Below, piece after piece: positions 1 to 6,050 of a stretch of 20,137 nt of DNA (position 1 is the first letter of the stretch; each line of letters opens with the position of its first letter). The translations under genes and the position numbers were made by a program. The notes under the pieces were generated by a model. That model saw only the letters and a program-made list of their open reading frames with translations. It ran no database searches and had not been told where the DNA came from. The stretch is from an uncultured Eubacteriales bacterium (GTDB taxonomy: Bacteria > Bacillota > Clostridia > Oscillospirales > Oscillospiraceae), in the NCBI GenBank assembly GCA_900554705.1, contig USIH01000025.1, positions 1-20,137 on the forward strand, read 5' to 3'.

Positions 1-4
1 CATA

Positions 5-286
5 TCACTTGCCCTCCTGCTTTTTCCGGCGCGCGGCGGCGGCTTCTTCCTTCTGCTTTGCCGCGATCTTCATCATCGTTTCATACATCTCATCGCCCAC
101 ACATTTGCGGGCGTATTTGCACCACTGCACGCAGCTCAGCGTGTCGTTGTAGGCGATAAACCCGCAGTTTTCGCAGGCGACCTCCGTATCGGTGGAAAAC
201 ATTTCTATTTCATGACCGCAGCGCGGGCAGATCTTTTCCAAGATCTCCGGCGTGCGGGGTTTGCCTTGACAGCCGTCCATGATCAT
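5..286 (-). CDS. small zinc-ribbon protein, function unknown
   Basis: A 93-residue protein that I cannot assign to a named function. It has two CxxC pairs (C20/C23 as CPRC, C38/C41 as CENC) that look like a zinc ribbon. They are followed by a third cysteine group, C52, C56 and C62, in the stretch SCVQWCKYARKCVG. The C-terminal 20 residues are a charged Lys/Glu/Ala-rich tail, probably helical. The start at 286 is chosen because an AGGAGGG site (294-300) sits 7 nt upstream; a second ATG at 280 would be further away. No signal peptide or membrane segment is visible, so it is probably cytoplasmic. It is divergent from the PadR operon and has its own promoter. What lies downstream is outside the window. 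The reading frame is well supported; the metal-binding role is inferred from cysteine spacing alone. Confidence 0.8.
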   Translation of the reverse strand: MIMDGCQGKPRTPEILEKICPRCGHEIEMFSTDTEVACENCGFIAYNDTLSCVQWCKYARKCVGDEMYETMMKIAAKQKEEAAAARRKKQEGK

Positions 287-312
287 TTCGGATCCCTCCT
301 TTGGCTGCTTGT

Positions 313-341
313 AGCATAGCAGACTTTTTTCGTTTTCTCAA
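313..341 (-). promoter_or_regulatory. sigma-A-type promoter for the zinc-ribbon gene
   Basis: On the minus strand, TTGAGA (341-336) and TATGCT (318-313) are separated by 17 nt. They lie about 30 nt upstream of the start codon at 286. Seen by eye only. Confidence 0.55.
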
Positions 342-366
342 GTCAAAAATTTTTACAGTGCACCCC

Positions 367-395
367 TTGACAAACAATACTATGCGTAATATAGC
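367..395 (+). promoter_or_regulatory. promoter of the padR operon with a possible PadR operator
   Basis: A perfect -35 TTGACA (367-372) is followed after 17 nt by TATAGC (390-395), 24 nt upstream of the padR start. A small dyad, CTAT (380-383) N7 ATAG (391-394), overlaps the -10. This fits autorepression, which is usual for PadR proteins, but the arms are only 4 bp, so the operator is tentative. Confidence 0.55.
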
Positions 396-419
396 ACACC
401 GCGTGAGGAGGCATAAGAC

Positions 420-743
420 ATGGATGTACAGTTGAAGCGCGGGCTGCTGGAGGTCTGCGCGCTTGCCGTGCTGCGCCGCGGCGACTCCTACGGCTATCAG
501 ATCATCAAGGACATGGAGGCCTGCGTGGCGGTGTCGGAGTCGACGCTTTATCCGATCCTGCGCCGTCTGGAGGCGTCGGAGTGCCTGACGGTCTATTCCG
601 TGGAGCACAACGGCAGGCTGCGAAAGTACTATCGCATCACGCCGAAGGGCAGACAGCGTATTTTGAATTTTACGCAGGAATGGAGAGAGGTCATGGAGAT
701 CTATCGCTTTATCATACAGGAGGATGAAAATGAACAAAAATGA
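420..743 (+). CDS. PadR family transcriptional regulator
   Basis: A 107-residue winged-helix regulator, the usual length for a short PadR (subfamily 2) protein. The N-terminal helix LKRGLLEVCALAVLRRGDSYGYQI is the family hallmark. The recognition-helix region reads SESTLYPILRRLE (about residues 39-51), the wing follows around NGRLRKYYRITPKG, and a C-terminal helix serves dimerisation. PadR proteins usually repress their own operon and are released by a ligand or membrane stress. The start is supported by GAGGAGG at 405-411. Its 3' end overlaps the next gene, whose ribosome binding site lies inside the padR coding sequence. The PadR/HAAS/DUF4097 order is a recurrent Firmicutes arrangement in which the membrane partner is thought to sense an envelope signal. 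Family assignment is firm; the signal is unknown. Confidence 0.93.
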   Translation: MDVQLKRGLLEVCALAVLRRGDSYGYQIIKDMEACVAVSESTLYPILRRLEASECLTVYSVEHNGRLRKYYRITPKGRQRILNFTQEWREVMEIYRFIIQEDENEQK

Positions 744-1344
744 ATTTCTTGCGGCGTTAGAGGAGCGCCTGCGTTCCATGCCGCAGGCGGAGCGCGAGAC
801 GACGCTTTCCTACTACGCGGAGATGATCGACGACCGCATGGAAAACGGGATGACGGAACAGGAGGCGGTCGCCGCGATGGGCGATCCGGACGAGGTCGCG
901 CGGCAGGCGATCGAGACGCTGCCCATCGGCAAGCAGATCTGGACGAAAGCGACGGCAAAGGGCGCTTCCACCAAGCTGCTGGGTGCGCTCGCGCTGCTCA
1001 CGGCGTTTATCTGGGTGCCGGTCGCCTTTTCCCTGCTGATCGCCTTTGCCGCCGTCTATTTTTCCATTTGGGTGACGATCTTGGCGCTTTACGCGCTGCC
1101 GGTCGGACTGGTTTGCGGCCTTGTCGGCGCGGGCGCGCTGATGGTCGTGAGCTTCTCGACGGGGCTGCTCACGGCGGGGCTGGGTTATCTCAGCGCCGCG
1201 CTGACCTTGGCGGGGCTTGCGATCCTGTCCTTCCTGCTGCTCTCGAAGATGTCGTCGATCCTGCTGCGCGGCAGCAAGCGCTTCTTCCGCTGGGGAAGAT
1301 CGCTGATCGTCTACCGTCTGGATAAAAAGGAGGAAACGAAATGA
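730..1344 (+). CDS. HAAS-domain (DUF1700) membrane protein
   Basis: A 204-residue protein. The soluble N-terminal helical domain (residues 1-65: NEFLAALEERL, then YYAEMIDDRMENGMTEQEAVAAMGDPDEVA) matches the HAAS/DUF1700 signalling domain that partners PadR regulators. About four hydrophobic helices follow (roughly 82-175), ending in a basic tail, so the N-terminal domain is probably cytosolic. The start at 730 is preferred over the in-frame ATG at 724 because AGGAGG at 718-723 directly abuts 724 but lies 6 nt before 730. The gene overlaps padR by 14 nt and ends in an ATGA overlap with the DUF4097 gene, which implies translational coupling. The role as membrane sensor or partner of PadR comes from family knowledge; nothing in the sequence reveals the ligand. 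Confidence 0.88.
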   Translation: MNKNEFLAALEERLRSMPQAERETTLSYYAEMIDDRMENGMTEQEAVAAMGDPDEVARQAIETLPIGKQIWTKATAKGASTKLLGALALLTAFIWVPVAFSLLIAFAAVYFSIWVTILALYALPVGLVCGLVGAGALMVVSFSTGLLTAGLGYLSAALTLAGLAILSFLLLSKMSSILLRGSKRFFRWGRSLIVYRLDKKEETK

Positions 1345-2120
1345 AACACAAACCGTGGCTGATCGCGGCTGCCTGTCTTCTGGCAGCGGGACTGATCCTG
1401 TTTGGCATCGTGCTTGCGCTGCACGGCTTTGACATTGACCGCGTCTTCCCGACGCAGAAATACGAACATTACGAAAAGCGGATCGACGAGACGATCCACA
1501 GCGTTGAGCTGCGCCACAGCGACGGCGACATCCGCCTGCTCCCCTCGCCGGACGGGACGTGCAGCGTTGCATATGACCTGAGCCAATACGAGGACTGTGA
1601 ATATGAGGTGAAGGACGGCACGCTCCGCCTGCGCATCACGTCCGACCGCCCGTGGTATGCGTGGATCGGCGTCGGCAGGACGTCGACCTCCATCACGGTC
1701 TACCTGCCCGAGGGCGTCTATGAGAGCGTCAAGCTGCGTACTTCCTCCGGTGACATCCGTATGCGTTCGCTGGAGGCGCAGACGCTCGAGCTGAGCGCGA
1801 CGAGCGGCGATATTTGCGCCGACGGCCTGCGCCTTGCACAGCTGCGAGCCGAGACGCGCAGCGGCGAAGTGAAGCTGACCGATGTGGAAGCGGAGCATTT
1901 TACCGTTTCCGCCACCTCCGGCGATATTGCGCTGGAGGGCTGCGACGGCGCGGCGCTTGACCTGCGCGCCACTTCCGGCGACGTGAAGGGGACGCTGCGC
2001 ACCGGAAAACGCTTTGACGTTTCCACGTCCTCCGGTTCCGTGCGCGTGCCTGCCGACGAGGGAAGCGACCTTTGCACAATCCGCACCTCCTCCGGCGATA
2101 TCCGGCTCCGGATCGAATAA
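1341..2120 (+). CDS. DUF4097 (putative adhesin-like) repeat protein
   Basis: A 259-residue protein with one N-terminal transmembrane helix (residues about 7-27, signal-anchor-like), then an extracytoplasmic region made of short beta-strand repeats. The motif [TS]SGD[IV] or a close variant recurs at residues 135, 154, 173, 192, 211, 230 and 250, a period of 19 residues with one step of 20. This is what a beta-solenoid with one rung per repeat would look like, and it fits DUF4097 (Pfam putative adhesin family). The ATG overlaps the stop of the HAAS gene as ATGA. It is the last gene of the PadR operon and is followed by a strong terminator. The family has no established biochemical function; exposure on the outer face of the membrane is inferred from the single N-terminal anchor. 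Confidence 0.88.
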   Translation: MKHKPWLIAAACLLAAGLILFGIVLALHGFDIDRVFPTQKYEHYEKRIDETIHSVELRHSDGDIRLLPSPDGTCSVAYDLSQYEDCEYEVKDGTLRLRITSDRPWYAWIGVGRTSTSITVYLPEGVYESVKLRTSSGDIRMRSLEAQTLELSATSGDICADGLRLAQLRAETRSGEVKLTDVEAEHFTVSATSGDIALEGCDGAALDLRATSGDVKGTLRTGKRFDVSTSSGSVRVPADEGSDLCTIRTSSGDIRLRIE

Positions 2121-2121
2121 C

Positions 2122-2162
2122 AAGGCGCCGCAGAGTGGATTCTCCACTTTGCGGCGCCTTTT
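2122..2162 (+). terminator. strong intrinsic terminator between convergent genes
   Basis: Arms 2122-2139 and 2143-2160 form an 18-bp stem with one G-T wobble and a TTC loop, followed by a short T run. It lies 1 nt after the DUF4097 stop. The trkH gene ends convergently at 2206, so this hairpin probably stops transcription from both sides. Confidence 0.9.
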
Positions 2163-2205
2163 AACTGTAGAATTAAAACCTTTTGCCGCACCAAAGCCGG
2201 CGGGT

Positions 2206-3675
2206 TTAGTGCTTGCGCCATGTGGACGGGCGCAGCAGAAGGAGCATCGGGAACAGCTCCAGACGGCCAAACAGCATATCCAGAGACAGCACGACCTTGG
2301 AGAGCGCGGAAAAGCTTGCAAAGCTGCCCGACGGGCCGATCAGGCGGCTGGTGCCGGGGCCGATGTTATTCAGCGTGGCAAGCACGGCCGTCACGGTCGT
2401 TTCCGTTCCGTAGCCGTCGAAGGAAACGAGCAGCATGGAGCCGAGCGCAAGCAGGAGATAGACGATCAGGTAGGCGCTCGTGCCGCGCACGACGTCGCTG
2501 TCCACGCGCTTGCCGTCCATCATCATGACCTCCACGCTGTGCGGGTGGAGCATATGGCGGATCTCCGCGCGCGCAGTCTTGACAAGGATCAGCAGGCGGC
2601 TGACCTTGATGCCGCCGCCGGTCGAACCGGCACACGCGCCGACGATCATCAAAAACATCAGGATCGCGCGGGAAAACTCCGGCCAGAGGGAAAAATCCAC
2701 CGTGCCGTAGCCGGTGGTCGTGATGACCGAGCCGACGGAGAAGGAGACGTGGTGAATGGCGCTGCGGACGGAGGAGAAATAGCCTCCCACGGTCATCAGG
2801 TTGACCGTGATGAGCGCGATGGCGGCAAAGATGATGCCGAAATAGCACTTGACCTCCGTGTTCTTCCACGCCAGCCGGAATTTGCGGCAGATCAGGAAGA
2901 AATAGATCGAAAAGTTCACGCCGAACAGGATCATGCCGACCGTGGTGACGGTCTGCACATAGCTGCCGTATTCGGCAAGACCGCTCGAACGCAGCGCAAA
3001 GCCGCCGGTACCGGCGCTGCCGAAGGCAAGACAAACGCTGTCAAACAGGGAAATGTCCGCCCAGCCGAACAGGTCGCCCAGCAGATAGGCAAAGATCTGT
3101 AGCAGGGTCATCACAAAGTAGATGGCATAGAGGATAAATGCGGAGGTGCGCATTTTGGGCACCATTTTGCTCACCGACGGCCCCGGCGATTCCGCGCGCA
3201 GCAGGTAGATGCTGTCGCCGGACATCGGGACGATGGCGAGCATGAAGACCAGAACGCCCATGCCGCCGAGCCAGTGGGTGAAGCTGCGCCACAGGAGCAG
3301 CCCGTGCGGCATGGCTTCGACGCGCGTGAGGATGGTCGCGCCGGTCGTGGTAAAGCCGGAGACGGTCTCAAACACGGCGTCGAGATAGCTCGGGATCGCG
3401 CCGTCTATCACAAAGGGGAGCGCGCCGACCAGCGAGATGAGGATCCACGAAAGCGAGACCATCACAAAGCCGTCGCGCGCATACATTTTCCGGCTATGCT
3501 TCGGCCGGAGCAGGGACAGCGCCAGCCCCAGTCCCGCGCTGATGGCGATGGTATACAGCAGGGCGAGAAAGTCGCCCTCGCCGTAGATCAGCGCCACGAT
3601 GAGCGGCAGCAGCAGGCAGCCCGCGATGAGCAGCAGCACCCAGCCGAGCAGGGAGAAGATCATTCGGTAGCTCAT
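2206..3675 (-). CDS. trkH: TrkH family potassium uptake channel subunit
   Basis: A 489-residue polytopic membrane protein, normal length for TrkH/KtrB. All four pore-loop signatures of the superfamily are present: SGFTTTGAT (about 106-114), GSAGTGGF (219-226), TTTGYGT (319-325) and NNIGPGT (436-442). The glycine in each is the potassium selectivity-filter residue. The motif GACAGSTGGGIKVSR (346-360) after the third loop is also typical. It carries potassium across the cytoplasmic membrane and is gated by a TrkA/KtrA ring. The trkA gene lies directly upstream with 6 nt between them. No clear ribosome binding site precedes the ATG at 3675, so translation is probably coupled to trkA; an ATG at 3663 is an alternative start. 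Complete and undamaged. Confidence 0.96.
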   Translation of the reverse strand: MSYRMIFSLLGWVLLLIAGCLLLPLIVALIYGEGDFLALLYTIAISAGLGLALSLLRPKHSRKMYARDGFVMVSLSWILISLVGALPFVIDGAIPSYLDAVFETVSGFTTTGATILTRVEAMPHGLLLWRSFTHWLGGMGVLVFMLAIVPMSGDSIYLLRAESPGPSVSKMVPKMRTSAFILYAIYFVMTLLQIFAYLLGDLFGWADISLFDSVCLAFGSAGTGGFALRSSGLAEYGSYVQTVTTVGMILFGVNFSIYFFLICRKFRLAWKNTEVKCYFGIIFAAIALITVNLMTVGGYFSSVRSAIHHVSFSVGSVITTTGYGTVDFSLWPEFSRAILMFLMIVGACAGSTGGGIKVSRLLILVKTARAEIRHMLHPHSVEVMMMDGKRVDSDVVRGTSAYLIVYLLLALGSMLLVSFDGYGTETTVTAVLATLNNIGPGTSRLIGPSGSFASFSALSKVVLSLDMLFGRLELFPMLLLLRPSTWRKH

Positions 3676-3681
3676 GGCAGG

Positions 3682-5040
3682 TCACCGCTTGTCCAGAATG
3701 TCGTCCAGATCGTTCAGCCCCGGGATCGCGGTCACGACGATGACGGTGTCGTTCGGCTCGATCGTGTCGCGGCCGGAGGGTGTCAGGATCGTGCCGCTGC
3801 GGTTGATGGCGCCGATGAGCAGGTTTTTGCGCAGGGGCAGCTCCATGAGCGGCTTGCCGCAGACGGCGGAGGCCGCCGTCGCGCGGAACTCCAAGGCCTC
3901 CGCCTTGTTGCCGACGATCTTATAAAGCGTTTCCACATTGGAACCGAGGGAGTTCTGCATCGCGCGCACATAGCGCACGATGTAATCGGCCGCGATGTAG
4001 CGCGGGTGGAAGACACTGCCCAGCTCCATCGTCTTGATGATGTGGGAGAAGGTGGTGCGGTTGATCTTCGTCACGATCTTTGCCTTGCTGACGCTGCGCG
4101 CGTAGAGGCTCATCAGGACGTTTTCCTCGTCGATGCCCGTCAGGGAAGCAACGGCGTCCATTTTTTCAATGCGCTCTTCCAGAAGCAGGTGCTCGCTCGT
4201 CGCGTCGCCGTGGATCACGTTCGCGTCGGGAAGCTGCAACTTCAGAAGCTCGCAGGTCTCCTTGTTTGACTCGATGATCTTCACGTTCGCGCCGAAGTCC
4301 AGCATCTGTCGCGCAAGGTAGTAGGAGATCCGGCCGCCGCCGAGCAGCATGACGTTGCGCACGGGGTCGGAGGGGATGCCGATGCGCTGGATGAATTTCG
4401 CGGCGGTCTTCGGCTGCGCGACAAAGCTGATGCGGTCGCCCTCGAGCAGGGTAAAGGAGCCGTCGGGGATGTGTACCTGACCGTCGCCGCGCTCGACGAC
4501 GCAGACAAGAACGCCGGTTTGCAGCTTGCCCAAGTCGGCCAGCTGCTTGCCCGCGATCGGGCAGCCCGCGGGCAGGCGGACCTTGTGCAGCTCGACGCGT
4601 CCCTTGGAGAACGTGTCGATCTTCAGCGCGGAGGGTGCGCGCAGGATGCGGGCGATCTCGGTGGCGCTGGCAAGCTCCGGATTGAGCGCCAGACTCAGAC
4701 CGAGGTCGTCCTGAATGACGCGGATCGCGCCGTTATATTCCGGCGTGCGGACGCGCGCGATGGTGCTGCGGACGCCGAGCTTTTTCGCGATCAGACAGGC
4801 GAGCAGATTCTGCTCGTCCGTGCTCATGACGGCGATGGCGAGGTCGGCCTTGGGGACGCCCGCTTCGCGCTGCGTCTCCTGTGTGATGCCGTTTCCCTCC
4901 ACGGTCATGATGTCCAGCGTTTTGAGCGGATCCAGTACGGCTGGGTTACGATCGACCACGGTGATCTCGTGGCCTTCGCGCAGGAGCTGGTCGACGAGCG
5001 TTACGCCGATCTTTCCCGCGCCGATGACAACGATTTTCAT
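3682..5040 (-). CDS. trkA: Trk system potassium uptake regulatory protein TrkA
   Basis: A 452-residue cytosolic regulator with the duplicated TrkA layout: RCK_N 1 (GAGKIG at 7-12, acidic VVDRN at 28-32), RCK_C 1 (about 140-215), RCK_N 2 (GGGRIS at 234-239, IIESN at 255-259) and RCK_C 2 (about 370-450). Both Rossmann halves keep nucleotide-binding glycines and the acidic residue ending beta-2, so NAD(H) or ATP/ADP binding in each half is likely. In the complex, TrkA rings gate the TrkH channel according to bound nucleotide. The start at 5040 has a GGGAG site about 9 nt upstream. It is first in a two-gene trkA-trkH unit with its own promoter in the short gap downstream of bioY. Confidence 0.96.
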   Translation of the reverse strand: MKIVVIGAGKIGVTLVDQLLREGHEITVVDRNPAVLDPLKTLDIMTVEGNGITQETQREAGVPKADLAIAVMSTDEQNLLACLIAKKLGVRSTIARVRTPEYNGAIRVIQDDLGLSLALNPELASATEIARILRAPSALKIDTFSKGRVELHKVRLPAGCPIAGKQLADLGKLQTGVLVCVVERGDGQVHIPDGSFTLLEGDRISFVAQPKTAAKFIQRIGIPSDPVRNVMLLGGGRISYYLARQMLDFGANVKIIESNKETCELLKLQLPDANVIHGDATSEHLLLEERIEKMDAVASLTGIDEENVLMSLYARSVSKAKIVTKINRTTFSHIIKTMELGSVFHPRYIAADYIVRYVRAMQNSLGSNVETLYKIVGNKAEALEFRATAASAVCGKPLMELPLRKNLLIGAINRSGTILTPSGRDTIEPNDTVIVVTAIPGLNDLDDILDKR

Positions 5041-5075
5041 TGCATCAGGCTCCCTTTTTCGGATATATCACCCAT

Positions 5076-5104
5076 ACCATAGCACATTCCGGCAGGAAAA
5101 GCAA
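5076..5104 (-). promoter_or_regulatory. promoter of trkA-trkH
   Basis: On the minus strand, TTGCTT (5104-5099) and TATGGT (5081-5076) are separated by 17 nt, about 35 nt before the trkA start. No terminator is visible between bioY and trkA, so some read-through from bioY is possible. Confidence 0.5.
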
Positions 5105-5109
5105 GCATT

Positions 5110-5643
5110 TCAGCGAAGGCGCGGCAGGAGCTTTGTGCCGAGAAGCGCTGCGCAGAGCAGCTTGCACAGGTCAAAGGGAAGGAAGATCAGGCAGCCGGAA
5201 ACGAGCGTCTTTCCGATGCTCCACGCGCCGCCCAGCGAGAGGTAGAGATACGGCAGCGCGACGGCGTAGAGCACGACAAGACCGATCAGTCCGGCCAGAA
5301 GCAGGCGGGGGAAGAGGGGCAGCCGCAGACGTCTTGCGGCAAGGCCGACAAAGAAAGCCATGGGGATCAGCCCAAGCAGGAAGCCGAAGGTCGGCTTGGC
5401 CAAATACATGAGGCCGCCGCCTTCGGTAAAAATCGGCACGCCGGCAAGGCCGAGCAGCACATAGAGCGCTTGTGACGCCGCGCCCCATGCGGGACCGAGC
5501 AGCAGCCCCGCCATGCAGGAGAAGAAGAGCTGCAACGTGAACGAGGTAAAGCCCACCGGAATGCGCAAAAATGCGCCGATCGCCGTCAGCGCGGCAAAAA
5601 CGGCCGTCAGGGTCATTTGGCGCAGGGAATTGCTTCGTTTCAT
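5110..5643 (-). CDS. bioY: biotin transporter BioY (ECF S component)
   Basis: A 177-residue, highly hydrophobic protein with about six membrane helices, the size expected for BioY. Family-typical stretches are LTAVFAALTAIGAFLRIPVGFTSFTLQLFF near the N-terminus, GLLLGPAWGAASQALYVLLGLAGVPIF (about 46-72) and GGGLMYLAKPTFGFLLGLIPMAF (about 75-97), the last being the conserved biotin-site loop. It binds biotin in the membrane and works with a shared energy-coupling module (EcfA/EcfT) that is not encoded here. GGAGG (5655-5651) is 7 nt before the ATG. A BirA-type operator overlaps the transcription start region, so expression should fall when biotin is plentiful. No biotin synthesis genes lie nearby, which suggests a salvage role. 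Confidence 0.96.
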   Translation of the reverse strand: MKRSNSLRQMTLTAVFAALTAIGAFLRIPVGFTSFTLQLFFSCMAGLLLGPAWGAASQALYVLLGLAGVPIFTEGGGLMYLAKPTFGFLLGLIPMAFFVGLAARRLRLPLFPRLLLAGLIGLVVLYAVALPYLYLSLGGAWSIGKTLVSGCLIFLPFDLCKLLCAALLGTKLLPRLR

Positions 5644-5659
5644 GGAACATCCTCCAATC

Positions 5660-5687
5660 GTTAACCTAAAATAAAAATCCGGTTAAC
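5660..5687 (-). promoter_or_regulatory. BirA operator upstream of bioY
   Basis: A perfect dyad, GTTAACC (5660-5666) N14 GGTTAAC (5681-5687), matches the Firmicutes BirA box (TTAACC, 14-16 nt, GGTTAA). It lies just downstream of the predicted -10, between promoter and ribosome binding site, where biotinyl-AMP-loaded BirA would block initiation. BirA itself is not in the window. Confidence 0.92.
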
Positions 5688-5716
5688 AATATACCACACT
5701 GCGCCCAAAAAGTAAA
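5688..5716 (-). promoter_or_regulatory. promoter of bioY
   Basis: On the minus strand, TTTACT (5716-5711) and TATATT (5693-5688) are spaced by 17 nt. The -10 directly abuts the BirA operator, so repression by occlusion is the simple reading. Confidence 0.6.
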
Positions 5717-5732
5717 GCGGAAAAGAGCGCCC

Positions 5733-5762
5733 GGCGCGGCTCCCGAGAACGGGAGCCGCGCC
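5733..5762. repeat. perfect GC-rich hairpin beside the left end of the MITE-like element
   Basis: Arms GGCGCGGCTCCC (5733-5744) and GGGAGCCGCGCC (5751-5762) form a perfect 12-bp stem with a 6-nt loop. No T run follows it, so it is not an ordinary terminator in either direction. It ends exactly 2 nt before the AGACTG end of the element at 5765. Confidence 0.85.
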
Positions 5763-5764
5763 TC

Positions 5765-5981
5765 AGACTGTCAAAAAAGTCCGTAACCGTCAAAATAAAT
5801 TAACTTTTAAGAAAACTGGCTGCGGATTTGAAAAATAAATAATCAAGAATTTCTGAACTTTTTCAGGTTAAAAACGAATTTATTTATAATAATTTTGACT
5901 TACTTCGCAACTCACGCTCTACCGTATCTATATACGCCGACGAGCGTGAGTTGCTCGTCTTCCGAACCTTTTTGTCAGTCT
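5765..5981. mobile_element. MITE-like non-coding element with terminal inverted repeats
   Basis: This 217-bp AT-rich stretch has no gene, while its neighbours are GC-rich. Its ends are inverted copies: left 5765-5786 and the reverse complement of right 5960-5981 agree at 18 of 22 positions, with the shared core AGACTGWCAAAAA. The first 55 bp recur at 20082-20137 with about four differences, so it is a dispersed repeat. The interior holds a second inverted pair around GTCAAAAT (5789 onward; reverse complement near 5892-5899), a small CTGAA/TTCAG hairpin (5852-5865) and the strong stem at 5908-5953. No obvious target-site duplication is visible. Non-autonomous mobile DNA is the best reading; a structured regulatory repeat is the alternative. 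No transposase with matching ends is in the window. Confidence 0.6.
5908..5959 (+). other. mutually exclusive stem-loops, possible small-RNA core
   Basis: Arm CAACTCACGCTC (5908-5919) pairs perfectly with GAGCGTGAGTTG (5942-5953). Inside it, CGTAT (5923-5927) pairs with ATACG (5932-5936). A competing hairpin, GACGAGC (5939-5945) with GCTCGTC (5953-5959), uses the same bases. A TATAAT lies at 5885-5890, with only a poor -35 (TTCAGG, 5862-5867), and a T run follows at 5969-5973. A short transcript from about 5897 is therefore possible but not shown. Confidence 0.35.
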
Positions 5982-5983
5982 CC

Positions 5984-6015
5984 CAGCGTGTCGAAAAGGT
6001 TTTTTCGACACGCTG
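5984..6015. repeat. perfect hairpin beside the right end of the MITE-like element
   Basis: Arms CAGCGTGTCGAAAA (5984-5997) and TTTTCGACACGCTG (6002-6015) form a perfect 14-bp stem with loop GGTT. It starts 2 nt after the element's right end at 5981, mirroring the spacing on the left side. It sits directly against the lysR terminator. Confidence 0.85.
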
Positions 6016-6050
6016 AAAACACCGGTGGGTTCCTCCCACCGGTGTTTTTT
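6016..6050 (-). terminator. intrinsic terminator of the lysR gene
   Basis: Arms 6016-6029 and 6035-6048 pair perfectly over 14 bp (AAAACACCGGTGGG) with a TTCCT loop. There is a T run on both strands, so it can act bidirectionally. On the minus strand it begins at the lysR stop codon itself. Confidence 0.88.

Noticed and set aside
2014..4269. Plus-strand open frames opposite trkH and trkA
   Set aside because: They have no domain or start signal, and the sense strand carries full TrkH selectivity-filter motifs and both TrkA Rossmann signatures.
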